DNA of 64,000 nucleotides from NCBI RefSeq assembly GCF_963853665.1, contig NZ_OY970459.1, forward strand, positions 3,224,001 through 3,288,000. Direction: 5' to 3'. The notes beneath the pieces were generated by a model. That model was not told the DNA's origin. It was given only the letters and a program-made list of their open reading frames with translations, and did no database searches. This DNA is from Mycobacterium decipiens (GTDB lineage Bacteria; Actinomycetota; Actinomycetes; Mycobacteriales; Mycobacteriaceae). A program made the position numbers and the translations under genes. Below, one piece after another: positions 31,341 to 40,552 of this stretch. Each line of letters begins with the position of its first letter. The stretch's first letter is position 1.

Positions 31341-32450
31341 TCAGCGAATGGTGCCCGCGCCGGCGATCAAAGGCAGGTCCAGCGCGGTAACCCAGCCCGG
31401 CGGCAAGTCGTTGACCGCCGGGACCGCGTTGAGCGCCCGCATCCCGGTGGCCAAGCACCCGGCCGTGGCCGCATCCCGGCCCGAACCGTCGGTGAACCGG
31501 AATGCGGTTTCGGACGAGATGCTCGGGGTGCCTTCGATGTCCACCCGATAAACGTCGTCGTCGGTGCCCGACGGCCAGTCGGGGGCGGCGTCGTGGCCGA
31601 TCCGGTTGACGTGTTCGAGCTGGATTCGCGTCTCGCCCTGATAGATCCCATTAATGGTGAACCGGACCGCAGCGACGTGTCCGGACTTGATGACACCCTT
31701 CGCGCTGCTGCGCTCGGTGGGCGTCACCCATTTGTCCCAGGTGGTGGTGATCTCGTCGAGAAGAATGCCGGCGGCGTGGGCGATCATCGGGACGGTGGCG
31801 CCCCACGCGAAGATCAACACGTCGCGGTTTTCCAGCATCGGGCTGAACTCGGGCTCGCGACCGATACCCATCTCCTTTTCGTAGTCGCCCTCGTAGTTGG
31901 TGTAGTCCAGCAATTCCGACGCACGCACCCGCCGTACCTCCGAACACAGGCCCATCAGAGTCATCGGAAACAGGTCGTTGGCGAATCCGGGGTCGATACC
32001 GGTGGTGAAGCAGGACGACTCCCCCAACTCGCAGGCTGCCGTGATGGGCTCGATCCACTGCGGCGGGTTGAGGTGCATCGTCGGCCAGACCCACGGTGTC
32101 ATCGCGGTCGAACACACGTCGATACCGGCCCGCAGGAAGCGGGTGATCAGCGAGATATTGTCCGTTGCGTGCATGGCTGTCGGGCCGTAGTGCACCAAAG
32201 CATCGGGTTCCAGCGCGATCAGGGCCTCGACGTCGTCGGTGGCGGTGATGCCTACCGGTTCGGCCAACCCACAGATGTCGCCGACGTCGCGGCCGACCTT
32301 GGCGGGGTTGCTGACGCCTACACCGACCAACTCGAACAGCGGATGCTTGACGATCTCGGTGATCACCATCTTGCCCACGAAGCCGGTACCCCAGACAACT
32401 ACCCGTTTTGGAACCCGCCCTGCGCCATGTTGTGAAATGAGTTCGGCCAT
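31341..32450 (-). CDS. NAD(P)-dependent amine/dihydrodipicolinate-reductase-like dehydrogenase
   Basis: A 369-residue oxidoreductase with an N-terminal Rossmann fold (RVVVWGTGFVGKMVITEIVK, residues ~15-34) and a dihydrodipicolinate-reductase-like C-terminal domain, as in 2,4-diaminopentanoate dehydrogenase relatives, several of which are found in mycobacteria. DALVHYGPTAMHATDN and CFTTGIDPGFANDLFP are family-like segments. The substrate is not known. ATG 32450 follows GGGGTG. H37Rv has no gene at this spot between Rv2264c and Rv2265, so it is a local gain or loss. Confidence 0.8.
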   Translation of the reverse strand: MAELISQHGAGRVPKRVVVWGTGFVGKMVITEIVKHPLFELVGVGVSNPAKVGRDVGDICGLAEPVGITATDDVEALIALEPDALVHYGPTAMHATDNISLITRFLRAGIDVCSTAMTPWVWPTMHLNPPQWIEPITAACELGESSCFTTGIDPGFANDLFPMTLMGLCSEVRRVRASELLDYTNYEGDYEKEMGIGREPEFSPMLENRDVLIFAWGATVPMIAHAAGILLDEITTTWDKWVTPTERSSAKGVIKSGHVAAVRFTINGIYQGETRIQLEHVNRIGHDAAPDWPSGTDDDVYRVDIEGTPSISSETAFRFTDGSGRDAATAGCLATGMRALNAVPAVNDLPPGWVTALDLPLIAGAGTIR

Positions 32451-32522
32451 CACCCCAGCAACCTCCCACTCAGCAATCCCGGCTTCACCCTAAACGTGGC
32501 GGCGGCAGGCACCTAGCATCTG

Positions 32523-33752
32523 TTGGGTGCGAACGGTGATGTCGCGTTGAGCCGCACCGACTCCGCCCGTCCGGCGTTGAGCGCGTGGCGGTTCGTCACG
32601 GTATTCGGCGTGGTCAGCCTGCTGGCCGACGTCGTGTACGAAGGTGCCCGATCGATCACCGGGCCGCTGCTGGCCGCGCTGGGAGCGACCGGCCTGGTGG
32701 TCGGGGTGGTCACCGGAGTCGGCGAGGCCGCCGCGCTGGGTCTGCGGCTGGTGTCCGGGCCGATGGCCGATCGCACCCGACGGTTTTGGGCCTGGACCAC
32801 CGGCGGCTACGCACTGACCGTGATAACGGTTCCGCTGCTCGGCATCGCGGGCGTCCTGTGGTTGGCGTGCGCGCTGGTCATCGCCGAACGGGTCGGGAAG
32901 GCGGTGCGCAGCCCCGCCAAGGACACCCTGCTGTCGCATGCGACCAGCGTGACCGGCCGAGGCCGCGGTTTCGCCGTGCACGAGGCTCTGGACCAGGTCG
33001 GGGCGGTGATCGGCCCGCTCGCCGTTGCCGGGATGCTCGCGATCACCGGGAACGACTATGCGCCCGCGCTCGGTGTGCTGGCCCTACCCGGAGCGGCCAC
33101 GCTGGCTCTGCTGGTGTGGCTGCAGTTTCGGGTGCCCCGCCCGGAGCGCTACGAAGACTATCCCGCTGACTCCGACAATCCTTCGGCGCGGCTCCTCTGG
33201 GCGCTGCCGGCGAAGTTCTGGCTGTACTGCGGGTTCACCTCGATCACCATGACCGGCTTTGCCACGTTCGGATTGCTGTCGTTTCACATGGTCACCCACG
33301 GCGCACTGACCGCCGCGGCGGTGCCGGTGATCTATGCGGCCGCCATGGCCGCGGATGCGCTGGCAGCGTTGGCCTCAGGCTGGACCTATGACAGGTTCGG
33401 CGCGAAAACCCTTGCCGCCCTGCCGATTCTATCGATGATGGTGGTGCTGTTCGCCTTTGCCGGCAACGTCGCGATGGTGGTTATTGGCGCGTTGCTATGG
33501 GGCGCGGCGGTCGGAATACAGGAGTCCACGCTACGCGGGGTGGTCGCCGACTTGGTCGCCGGCCCGCGACGGGCCAGCGCCTACGGCATGTTCGCCGCCG
33601 GGCTGGGCGCCGCGACCGCGGCCGGCGGCGCGCTCCTTGGCTGGCTGTACGACATCTCCACCGGCACGCTCGTCGCAGTGGTGGTCGCTATTCAGCTGGT
33701 TGCGCTGGTGACCATGTTCGCGATCGGGCTACCACGCACAGCTGCTAGCTAA
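32523..33752 (+). CDS. MFS transporter (Rv2265-like)
   Basis: A 409-residue, 12-helix major facilitator. The loop 2-3 motif appears as GPMADRTRRFWAW near residue 78, and GWTYDRFGAKTLAALP in the second half matches it. The N-terminal LLADVVYEGARSITGPLL is typical of the MFS subgroup of uncharacterised drug/sugar-like transporters. TTG 32523 gives the same length as I recall for Rv2265; a TTG at 32547 is possible. Substrate unknown. It is divergent from the amine-dehydrogenase-like gene. Confidence 0.85.
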   Translation: MGANGDVALSRTDSARPALSAWRFVTVFGVVSLLADVVYEGARSITGPLLAALGATGLVVGVVTGVGEAAALGLRLVSGPMADRTRRFWAWTTGGYALTVITVPLLGIAGVLWLACALVIAERVGKAVRSPAKDTLLSHATSVTGRGRGFAVHEALDQVGAVIGPLAVAGMLAITGNDYAPALGVLALPGAATLALLVWLQFRVPRPERYEDYPADSDNPSARLLWALPAKFWLYCGFTSITMTGFATFGLLSFHMVTHGALTAAAVPVIYAAAMAADALAALASGWTYDRFGAKTLAALPILSMMVVLFAFAGNVAMVVIGALLWGAAVGIQESTLRGVVADLVAGPRRASAYGMFAAGLGAATAAGGALLGWLYDISTGTLVAVVVAIQLVALVTMFAIGLPRTAAS

Positions 33753-33793
33753 GGACCGAAAAAGCCCCCGCCGGCCGTCTTCCTGGTGTCACG

Positions 33794-34252
33794 ATGAATA
33801 CCATGACCAGTCCAGTGAACGCCGAGCCAACCCCGCGCAAGCAGCTGCGCGGCCCCTCGATCCTGGTTGCTATCTGTATCGGGTTCGCGGCCACATGCGG
33901 TGTGATAACCGGCGGTATGGCGCACGCAACGAACGATCCGCCGCAGGTTCGCTACGAGGTGAGCGGCAGCTCCGGCATCGCCGAATACCTCTCGTACCAA
34001 ACTCGCGGCGGTCAGCGGCAAGAGGCCAACGTGACATTGCCATGGTCGACGCAATTCACTGGCTACGAGGGTGAAGTGCTCGTTCTCAGCGCACAGGGCG
34101 ACGGCACGATAGCCTGCAGAATCCTGGTCGATGGCGACGTGGTGAAAGATGCGACAGCGGCCGGGCAGCCCGGCAGAACCGTTTGTTCATACACGAAAAC
34201 GGGCCTGACCCGCACGCCAACCAGCCCGACTGGCGCGCCGCCGCCCCGGTGA
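33794..34252 (+). CDS. MmpS-like single-TM protein without a partner MmpL
   Basis: A 152-residue protein. A membrane helix near residues 22-45 (SILVAICIGFAATCGVITGG) is followed by QVRYEVSGSSGIAEYLSYQT, VTLPWSTQFTGYEGEVLVLS, and TIACRILVDGDVVKDATAAG, the MmpS-family fold (V-YEV-G ... LPW ... C-I-V-G-VVKD ... V-C). It is divergent from classical MmpS proteins and has an extra Pro/Thr-rich tail. No mmpL gene adjoins it. Located between the MFS gene and cyp124. It may act in envelope lipid export, but this is only by family. Confidence 0.65.
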   Translation: MNTMTSPVNAEPTPRKQLRGPSILVAICIGFAATCGVITGGMAHATNDPPQVRYEVSGSSGIAEYLSYQTRGGQRQEANVTLPWSTQFTGYEGEVLVLSAQGDGTIACRILVDGDVVKDATAAGQPGRTVCSYTKTGLTRTPTSPTGAPPPR

Positions 34253-34330
34253 CGAGCGGGCCGGGTGCCGTCAACGGTCTAGGCTCGCCAGTAGCACCCT
34301 TCAAGGGCGAAGCGGGACGGGAGGGTCTAG

Positions 34331-35617
34331 ATGGGCCTCAAGACGGCGATTGCGACTCGGGTGAATGGGACGGCTCCGCCGCAGGTTCCACTTGCCGATA
34401 TTGAACTGGGCTCACTGGATTTCTGGGGGCTCGACGACGATATTCGCGACGGTGCCTTCGCCACCTTGCGCCGCGAGTCGCCGATCTCGTTCTGGCCCGA
34501 GGTCCATATGTCCGGGTTCAGGTCAGGCAACGGGCATTGGGCGCTCACCACCCACGACGACGTCTTCTACGCCAGCCGTCATCCGGACATCTTCAGTTCC
34601 AGCCCCAACATCACCATCAACGAGCAGGCCCAAGAGGTGTCCGAGTACTTCGGCTCGATGATCGTGCTGGACGATCCGCGCCATCAGCGGCTGCGCTCGA
34701 TCGTCAGCAGAGCCTTCACCCCGAAGGTGGTCGCCCGCATCGAGGCAGCTGTGCGCAAGCGGGCCCACCGACTGGTCGCATCCATGATCGCCAACCATCC
34801 CGACCGGCAGGCCGATCTGGTCAGCGAACTCGCCGGGCCACTGCCATTGCAGATTATTTGCGACATGATGGGGATTCCCGACGAGGACCATCAGCGGATT
34901 TTCCACTGGACCAACGTGATTCTCGGCTTCGGCGACCCGGATCTGGCCACCGATTTCGACGAGTTCATCCAGGTGTCGATGGACATCGGCGCCTATGCCA
35001 CGGCACTGGCCGAAGACCGCCGGGTCAACCACCACGACGATCTGACGAGCAGCCTGGTGGAAGCCGAGGTCGACGGCGAGCGGCTGTCGTCGTCGGAGAT
35101 CGCCTCGTTCTTCATCTTGCTGGTGGTGGCCGGCAACGAGACAACGCGCAACGCGATCAGCCACGGCGTGCTGGCATTGTCCCGGTATCCCGAGCAACGG
35201 GATAGGTGGTGGTCTGACTTCGACGGCCTGGCGCCCAGCGCGGTCGAGGAGATCGTGCGGTGGGCCTCCCCGGTGGTCTATATGCGCCGCACCCTGACCC
35301 AAGACATCGAGCTGCGTGGCACCAAGATGGCCACCGGAGACAAGGTCTCCCTGTGGTACTGCTCGGCCAACCGGGACGAGGCAAAGTTCGCCGACCCGTG
35401 GACCTTCGACGTGGCACGCAACCCCAATCCGCATTTCGGCTTCGGCGGCGGCGGCGCCCATTTCTGCCTCGGCGCGAATCTGGCGCGGCGGGAAATCAGG
35501 GTGGTGTTCGACGAGCTGCGCCGTGAGATGCCCGACATCGTCGCGACCGAGGAGCCCGCACGCCTGCTGTCGCAGTTCATTCACGGAATTAAGACGCTGC
35601 CGGTCACCTGGACATGA
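34331..35617 (+). CDS. cyp124: Cytochrome P450 CYP124 (omega-hydroxylase)
   Basis: A 428-residue P450 nearly identical to Mtb CYP124A1, which hydroxylates the omega carbon of methyl-branched lipids and cholesterol derivatives. The I-helix oxygen motif is VVAGNETTRNAISHG near residue 265; EEIVRWASPVVYMRR follows; and the haem-binding loop FGFGGGGAHFCLG has Cys379. ATG at 34331. In H37Rv it adjoins stf3 and cyp128, which are absent here; an amine oxidase gene follows instead. Confidence 0.97.
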   Translation: MGLKTAIATRVNGTAPPQVPLADIELGSLDFWGLDDDIRDGAFATLRRESPISFWPEVHMSGFRSGNGHWALTTHDDVFYASRHPDIFSSSPNITINEQAQEVSEYFGSMIVLDDPRHQRLRSIVSRAFTPKVVARIEAAVRKRAHRLVASMIANHPDRQADLVSELAGPLPLQIICDMMGIPDEDHQRIFHWTNVILGFGDPDLATDFDEFIQVSMDIGAYATALAEDRRVNHHDDLTSSLVEAEVDGERLSSSEIASFFILLVVAGNETTRNAISHGVLALSRYPEQRDRWWSDFDGLAPSAVEEIVRWASPVVYMRRTLTQDIELRGTKMATGDKVSLWYCSANRDEAKFADPWTFDVARNPNPHFGFGGGGAHFCLGANLARREIRVVFDELRREMPDIVATEEPARLLSQFIHGIKTLPVTWT

Positions 35618-35663
35618 TGGCCGAGCGTTGACTGCTCAACCGTTTGCCGGTAGGCCTGTCACC

Positions 35664-37028
35664 ATGGCCGACGTCGACGTCTGCGTTGTAGGTGGCGGCT
35701 TTGCGGGTCTGACCGCGGCGCTTCGAGTCAAGCAGGCCGGCCACTCGGTGACAGTGCTGGAGGCACGGGACCGGGTTGGCGGCCGGACCTTCACCGTGGC
35801 GCGCGACGACGGGTCGTGGATCGACAAGGGTGGCGCCTGGGTCGGACCGACCCAGGACCGGGTCTATGCGCTGATGCACGAATTCGGCGTCAAGACCTTC
35901 AAGCAGTACCACGACGGCGAAGCCATGCTGGTTGTCGACGGCAAGCAGTACCGTTACGAAGGCACGATTCCGTGGACCATGAGCCCGTGGGCGTCGCTGA
36001 ATCTGGGTGCGGCCTTCCTTGAACTGGGCCAGATGTGCAAGTCGGTCCCGCTGGAAGCGCCCTGGGAGGCGAAGAAGGCCCAGAAGTGGGACCGCATCAC
36101 GTTGGCCCAATGGCTGGACAAGAACGTCAAGTCCAGGGCGGCACACGATCTGCTCGATACGGCGATCTCGGGCTGCTACACGTCCGCGGCCGCCGAGGTG
36201 TCGATGCTGTTCGTCCTATACCAAATGGGATCGGCCGGCGGCCCGAGCTTCGTGCTGGGCGGCAAAGGCGCGTCCCAAGACGCCCGGATCATCGGCGGGA
36301 TGGGCGCGATCTACCAGCCGATGGCCGCCGAACTCGGCGACGCGATCCAACTATCGCGGCCGGTCCGGTCCATCACGCAGGACGCCGACGGAGTAACCGT
36401 ACGGTCCGAACGCGACAGCATCCGGGCGCGTCGCGCCATCGTCACTGTTCCGCTTGCGATCGCAAGCCAAATCATCTATCAGCCAATGCTTCCCACCGAT
36501 CGGTCATTTCTGCACCAGAGGATGCCGACCGGCGCGATTGTCAAGATCTCGATCGTCTACGACGAGCCGTTCTGGCGAGCCGATGGTCTATGCGGCCAAA
36601 GCGCAGCGCCAGGCTCGCTGGCAACGGTCACCATCGACGCGTGCACCGACACCGGCACCCCGGGCATCCTGTGTGTGATCATCGAGGGCCCTATCGCACG
36701 GCAATACGAACGCCTCGACAAAGACGGGCGCCGTCAGGCAGTCCTCAACGCCCTGGTGGAACGGTTCGGGCCCAAGGCCAGCAAGCCGCTCGACTACGTC
36801 GAGCAGAACTGGAGCCGCGAGCCCTACTCCGGGGGCGGGATGCTCAGCCACGCGCCGCCCGGTGTGCTCACCGAGTTCGGTCATGCGTTGCGCAGGCCGT
36901 GTGGGCGCATCCACTGGGCCGGCACCGAGAGCTCGGCCAAGATGTGCGGCTGGATCGACGGCGCCATTCGCTCCGGCGAACAGACCGCCAAGGAGGTCAT
37001 GCTGCGCGAGGAGCTTACGGTGGCCTGA
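35664..37028 (+). CDS. Flavin-containing amine oxidase (monoamine-oxidase-like)
   Basis: A 454-residue FAD protein. The dinucleotide motif DVCVVGGGFAGLTAALRVKQ is at the N-terminus, followed by VLEARDRVGGRTFT, and the C-terminal FAD motif is GRIHWAGTESSAKMCGWIDG near residue 410, as in MAO/AofH proteins. It would oxidise an amine to imine with release of peroxide. ATG 35664 directly precedes the Rossmann strand. It lies 46 bases after cyp124 and is followed by a secreted-protein gene only one base after its stop, so a short operon is likely. Confidence 0.88.
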   Translation: MADVDVCVVGGGFAGLTAALRVKQAGHSVTVLEARDRVGGRTFTVARDDGSWIDKGGAWVGPTQDRVYALMHEFGVKTFKQYHDGEAMLVVDGKQYRYEGTIPWTMSPWASLNLGAAFLELGQMCKSVPLEAPWEAKKAQKWDRITLAQWLDKNVKSRAAHDLLDTAISGCYTSAAAEVSMLFVLYQMGSAGGPSFVLGGKGASQDARIIGGMGAIYQPMAAELGDAIQLSRPVRSITQDADGVTVRSERDSIRARRAIVTVPLAIASQIIYQPMLPTDRSFLHQRMPTGAIVKISIVYDEPFWRADGLCGQSAAPGSLATVTIDACTDTGTPGILCVIIEGPIARQYERLDKDGRRQAVLNALVERFGPKASKPLDYVEQNWSREPYSGGGMLSHAPPGVLTEFGHALRRPCGRIHWAGTESSAKMCGWIDGAIRSGEQTAKEVMLREELTVA

Positions 37029-37029
37029 A

Positions 37030-37470
37030 ATGAAGACGTTCGCACTAGGCCTGGTAGCAAGCACCGCGGTTACGGCCGCTACGTTGACGCTTTCACCAGT
37101 TGCCCAGGGGGACATGCTAATTGGCAACTATCTGCTCCAGACGAACAGGGATCCCGGCCACCAATGGATTTGGACGATTCGACCATGCAATCCGGATGCG
37201 CCAGGATGTGTCCACCTGCAAGCGATACCGCAACCCAACGGGCAAGCGGCTCCCTATGACGGAGATGCCTGGCTGACCAACGGCCGCTACACGATGGCCG
37301 TCGACGTGCCCGATGGTGTGCGCTGCGTGGTGTACTTCCTGCCCTCCCACGACGTCTACTCCTGGGATGCGGTGACGCTAGCCGGTTCGGTGGACTCCAC
37401 GTTCGACGCGGGTTGCGGCGGCGCACCAGAGGGGACCAATAGCTACCCCTTCTCGCTGCAGCGGCTTTAG
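37030..37470 (+). CDS. Small secreted protein
   Basis: A 146-residue protein with a signal peptide (FALGLVASTAVTAATLTLSP, cleavage likely after VAQG near residue 25) and a beta-rich mature part holding four Cys (RPCNPDAPGC, GVRCVVYFLP, DAGCGG). It resembles mycobacterial exported proteins of unknown role with a GNYLL/GxY opening. ATG at 37030 lies one base past the amine oxidase stop, so it is probably co-transcribed. Convergent with the methyltransferase gene, two bases away. Confidence 0.75.
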   Translation: MKTFALGLVASTAVTAATLTLSPVAQGDMLIGNYLLQTNRDPGHQWIWTIRPCNPDAPGCVHLQAIPQPNGQAAPYDGDAWLTNGRYTMAVDVPDGVRCVVYFLPSHDVYSWDAVTLAGSVDSTFDAGCGGAPEGTNSYPFSLQRL

Positions 37471-37472
37471 GC

Positions 37473-38108
37473 CTACCGCTGACCGCGTGTTTGCTCCGCG
37501 CCAACCTGGTAGACAAGCAAGACTCGCGGATATGGGGTAAACCATTCGGGCCGCTGCGGGATTCGCGCGACACAAGAAGCGTTGTCGCCCAGCCACTCCA
37601 AGGCGAACCGGTGGGTGCCGACGGGTGCCGGCCGGAATGGGTAGCGGTAGTAGCGCGCAAACAATTCGATGTGGAGGAAGAGGATTAGCTTGCCGAGGCG
37701 CCCGTCTGGCATGTCCTCGAACACGATAACGCTGCGACGCGCGACTCGGTGACATTCTTTGATCAACGCCATCGGGTCATGGCTGTGATGAAGTACCTCA
37801 CTAAGTACAACGTGATCAAATGCATTGTGGGGAAATGGAATTGACGTGCCGTCAAACTGCCGGAAAGGGACCTGAGCCTGCCGGAAATCCTTGACGTCCA
37901 CCCCACTTGGCTGTACCCCATACATCTGCCGGACACACACCGAGAGATGCCCGGTCCCGCATCCAACATCGAGGAGACTGTCGCCCCGCTTGAGATGGCC
38001 GGCAAGCGCTTCAGCTTGTACCCGCAGTCGGACCGCGGCCCGCAGGACGTGATGCGCTTCCGACAGGCGTTGCCGAATCTGAGCAACAAACGGTGGCGCA
38101 GCAATCAT
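37473..38108 (-). CDS. Class I SAM-dependent methyltransferase
   Basis: A 211-residue enzyme. Motif I is LLDVGCGTGHLSVCVRQMYG near residue 45, motif IV is FDHVVLSEVLHHSHDPMALI near residue 98, in the Methyltransf_11 style. The ATG at 38108 begins MIAAPPFVAQIRQRL. Substrate unknown; the hydrophobic segment LFLHIELFARYYRYPF may bind membranes or lipid. No obvious partner gene. Confidence 0.8.
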   Translation of the reverse strand: MIAAPPFVAQIRQRLSEAHHVLRAAVRLRVQAEALAGHLKRGDSLLDVGCGTGHLSVCVRQMYGVQPSGVDVKDFRQAQVPFRQFDGTSIPFPHNAFDHVVLSEVLHHSHDPMALIKECHRVARRSVIVFEDMPDGRLGKLILFLHIELFARYYRYPFRPAPVGTHRFALEWLGDNASCVARIPQRPEWFTPYPRVLLVYQVGAEQTRGQR

Positions 38109-38204
38109 CTACATCCCCACTCGAACTAGGCCGGTGCCCCATAGCGTAGGTGCGCAGGATCGCCGGGCGCTGGAGCGGCGCGGGGCGCGGATCGTAGGTT
38201 TGCT

Positions 38205-38629
38205 GCCAAAGCCATCGAGCATAGGAACCATCGTGACCATCCGGCGTTTCCCTCCCCCGACGTACTGGCAGCTCGGCAGAAGCTTGTGCTAAGCACTTCC
38301 ATAATGAGGTCCGCCATGACCGGGACGAGGTGTTGTCGACGTTCCCGCACCCCCGCTACCGGGGCTACCTGGGCAAGCTTCCGCCCACCGGCAGCAGATT
38401 CCGTGTCCGAATGACCGCGTACTTCGTCTTCGACGACACGGAAACGCTGATATGCGAACGCATCTACTTCGACCGACTCAGCATGATCAAGCACCTCCTC
38501 GGTGGCCTGGACATGAGGAAGCCGGCCAACTGGCTGCTGGCCACGCGCTGCCTGCGTGGTCTGCTGTCGATGTCGTCGGAAAAGCCGGGCCCGGCACTGA
38601 CCAACACCGTGCCGCCGGCGTTCGCCTAA
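38205..38629 (+). pseudogene. SnoaL-like/ester-cyclase gene with internal deletion and frameshift
   Basis: The segment KAIEHRNHRDHPAFPSPDVL (from about 38205) continues in a different frame as AKHFHNEVRHDRDEVLSTFP and then joins directly at HPRYRGYLGKLPPTG to the C-terminal half (AYFVFDDTETLICERIYFDR). In intact mycobacterial SnoaL-fold proteins roughly 60 residues separate the HPRY segment from the RGYLGKLPPTG segment. So a one-base frameshift near 38290 and an in-frame deletion near 38355 have broken the gene. Confidence 0.65.
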
Positions 38630-38690
38630 CCGGGCCCAGCCTCGGGTGCAGACACGCGAATCTGCGCTGGGCTTCGTAGGCTCACAATCC

Positions 38691-39041
38691 GTGACACACG
38701 GACATATCGGCGCAGAGGTGAAGGCGATCGGGCAACCCGATAGGGCTGTTGAGTTCCTCGATGGCAGCGTGCGCGTCGCCATGGACTTGTTGGGCGCGGT
38801 CGTGGGGCATGGCACCTACCGGCCCGGCTGGAGGTGGTCGGCCCATGTCGCACCGATGACGGGTGGTGCCTCCGAGCACCACGTCGGCTACGTCTTAAGC
38901 GGACGTATGGCTGTGCGCAGCCGCGAGGGGCTCGAGATCGAGGTTGGTCCGCATCAGGCATTTGCCGCGGAACGGGGCCACGACGCGTGGGTGGTCGGTG
39001 ACCAGCCCTGCGTCGCCCTTGATTGGGCGCCGACCGGCTAA
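38691..39041 (+). CDS. Small cupin-fold protein
   Basis: A 116-residue single-domain cupin: [20 protein letters not shown] resembles motif 1 and [19 protein letters not shown] motif 2, with His residues suited to metal binding, and [10 protein letters not shown] between. GTG 38691 is chosen as the first start after the preceding pseudogene. Ligand or reaction unknown; might be a sensor or isomerase-like cupin. Confidence 0.7.
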   Translation: MTHGHIGAEVKAIGQPDRAVEFLDGSVRVAMDLLGAVVGHGTYRPGWRWSAHVAPMTGGASEHHVGYVLSGRMAVRSREGLEIEVGPHQAFAAERGHDAWVVGDQPCVALDWAPTG

Positions 39042-39171
39042 CTCGAAACGCTGGTGGGGCTGCGGACGGCGCGCGATTCGCCAGGACTGCCGTGACATGC
39101 GCGAAGGTGCTTCCTCGCCAGCCTCCGGATGCCTAGACTCGCCCGCGAGCCGATGCGATGAGGAGGCTTCG

Positions 39172-39678
39172 ATGCGGATTCAAAGCCGGCAGGTGTGGTG
39201 TGGTTTATCGGTGGTCACCGTGCTGGCGGCCTGTGCCAGCAACGGTGCTCATACCGGCACCGCCTCGACGAACGTGCAGCCGACGACCGCACCCGCGACG
39301 ACCGTCACCGCTGCGCAGGGCGCGCGGACCGAAAAGTGGATTGACCTTCAAGTCGGCGATTGCGTGGCCGACCTGCCACCGGCCGATCTCAGCCGGATAA
39401 CCGTCACGATTGTCGACTGCGGGACAGCGCATTTGGCCGAGGTGTACCTGCGCGCTCCCATGGCAGTCGATACCGCCATCGCAACCGTCGCCAATCACGA
39501 TTGCGCTGCCGGATTCGCCCCCTACACGGGGCAACCCGTCGATAGCAGCCCGTACTCCGTGACGTATCTGATCGACTCGAATCAGGACCGCACCGGGGCC
39601 AACCCCACCCCGAGCACCGTCATTTGCCTGCTCCAGGCGGCCAATGGAAAATCCCTGACCGGGTCGGCGCGTCGCTGA
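39172..39678 (+). CDS. lppN: Lipoprotein LppN
   Basis: A 168-residue lipoprotein. The signal sequence ends in lipobox VLAACAS (Cys21), followed by a Thr/Ala-rich linker and a domain with [52 protein letters not shown] and [11 protein letters not shown], which resembles the septum-formation domain. AGGAGG precedes the ATG at 39172. The sequence and the following DUF202 pair match Rv2270 (lppN)-Rv2272-Rv2273 in H37Rv. Anchored outside the membrane; role unknown. Confidence 0.85.
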   Translation: MRIQSRQVWCGLSVVTVLAACASNGAHTGTASTNVQPTTAPATTVTAAQGARTEKWIDLQVGDCVADLPPADLSRITVTIVDCGTAHLAEVYLRAPMAVDTAIATVANHDCAAGFAPYTGQPVDSSPYSVTYLIDSNQDRTGANPTPSTVICLLQAANGKSLTGSARR

Positions 39679-39841
39679 CCTCAGTTGCGTTGAACGCGAA
39701 CGCGACCGACCCCAAGCGTGACGCGTTCCCGCTGACCCGGGCTTGAGCGGCCGCTTCTGGTAGGCCACAAAGTTGGCTACACTCGGCCGACGTCGAATCG
39801 CCTGTCCCCGATACCACCGATACGAGCTGCGAGGTTGCCGC

Positions 39842-40210
39842 GTGGCTGATGACCCCAACAACACTACGACCGAGGTCGAACCCGACTACCGGTTCACCCT
39901 GGCCAACGAGCGGACCTTCCTGGCCTGGCAGCGCACCGCTCTGGGCCTGCTCGCCGCGGCGGTCGCGCTGGTGCAGCTCGTCCCGGAGCTGACGATCCCC
40001 GGCGCGCGCCGCGTGCTCGGCGTGGTGCTCGCGGCCCTGGCGATCCTCACCAGCGGAATGGGTCTTCTGCGCTGGCAGCAGGCGGATCGCGCCATGCGCC
40101 GCAACCTGCCATTGCCCCGTCACCCCACACCGGGATACCTCGCGGTCGGACTGTGCGTGGTCGGGGTTGTTGCGCTCGCATTGGTGATCGCCAAGGCGGT
40201 TGCCGGGTGA
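39842..40210 (+). CDS. DUF202 membrane protein (Rv2272-like)
   Basis: A 122-residue, three-helix protein of the DUF202 family: [20 protein letters not shown] (the family signature with R-T-x-L-A-W-x-R-T), then [20 protein letters not shown] and [24 protein letters not shown] before GTG 39842. Its TGA overlaps the GTG of the next DUF202 gene (GTGA). Related to the domain fused to VTC proteins and YidH. Function unknown; the pair may form a heteromer. Confidence 0.85.
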   Translation: MADDPNNTTTEVEPDYRFTLANERTFLAWQRTALGLLAAAVALVQLVPELTIPGARRVLGVVLAALAILTSGMGLLRWQQADRAMRRNLPLPRHPTPGYLAVGLCVVGVVALALVIAKAVAG

Positions 40211-40533
40211 ACCAGTCGACGGCGGCAAGCGATCGCGGACTACAGGCGGAGCGGACAACGCTGGCCTGGACCCGGACGGCGTTTGCGTTGCTGGTCAACG
40301 GCGTGCTGCTGACCATCAAGGATACGCACGGTGCCGACAGCCCGGTTGAGCTGATCCCGGCCGGCCTGGCCGCCGCCGCGGCGTCGTGCAGCTATGTAAT
40401 CGCGCTGCAACGCCAACGAACCCTTGGGCACCGCCCGCTTCCGGTACGAATCACTCCCCGCCGCCAGGTCTACATCGTCGGAATGGCGGTGCTGGTGCTC
40501 ATGGTCGTGACCGCGTTTGCTCAACTGGTCTAG
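40207..40533 (+). CDS. Second DUF202 membrane protein (Rv2273-like)
   Basis: A 108-residue DUF202 paralogue: [20 protein letters not shown] carries the family signature, followed by two more membrane helices. It starts at GTG 40207 within the stop of the first DUF202 gene, so both are translated from one message. The tandem arrangement is conserved in H37Rv (Rv2272-Rv2273). It marks the left border of the accessory region. Confidence 0.85.
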   Translation: MNQSTAASDRGLQAERTTLAWTRTAFALLVNGVLLTIKDTHGADSPVELIPAGLAAAAASCSYVIALQRQRTLGHRPLPVRITPRRQVYIVGMAVLVLMVVTAFAQLV

Positions 40534-40552
40534 TACCGAAACTTCCCTAAGC

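Noticed and set aside
38126..38815. 229-residue minus-strand frame over the SnoaL remnant
   Set aside because: Low-complexity, no family similarity; the plus strand carries recognisable SnoaL segments.
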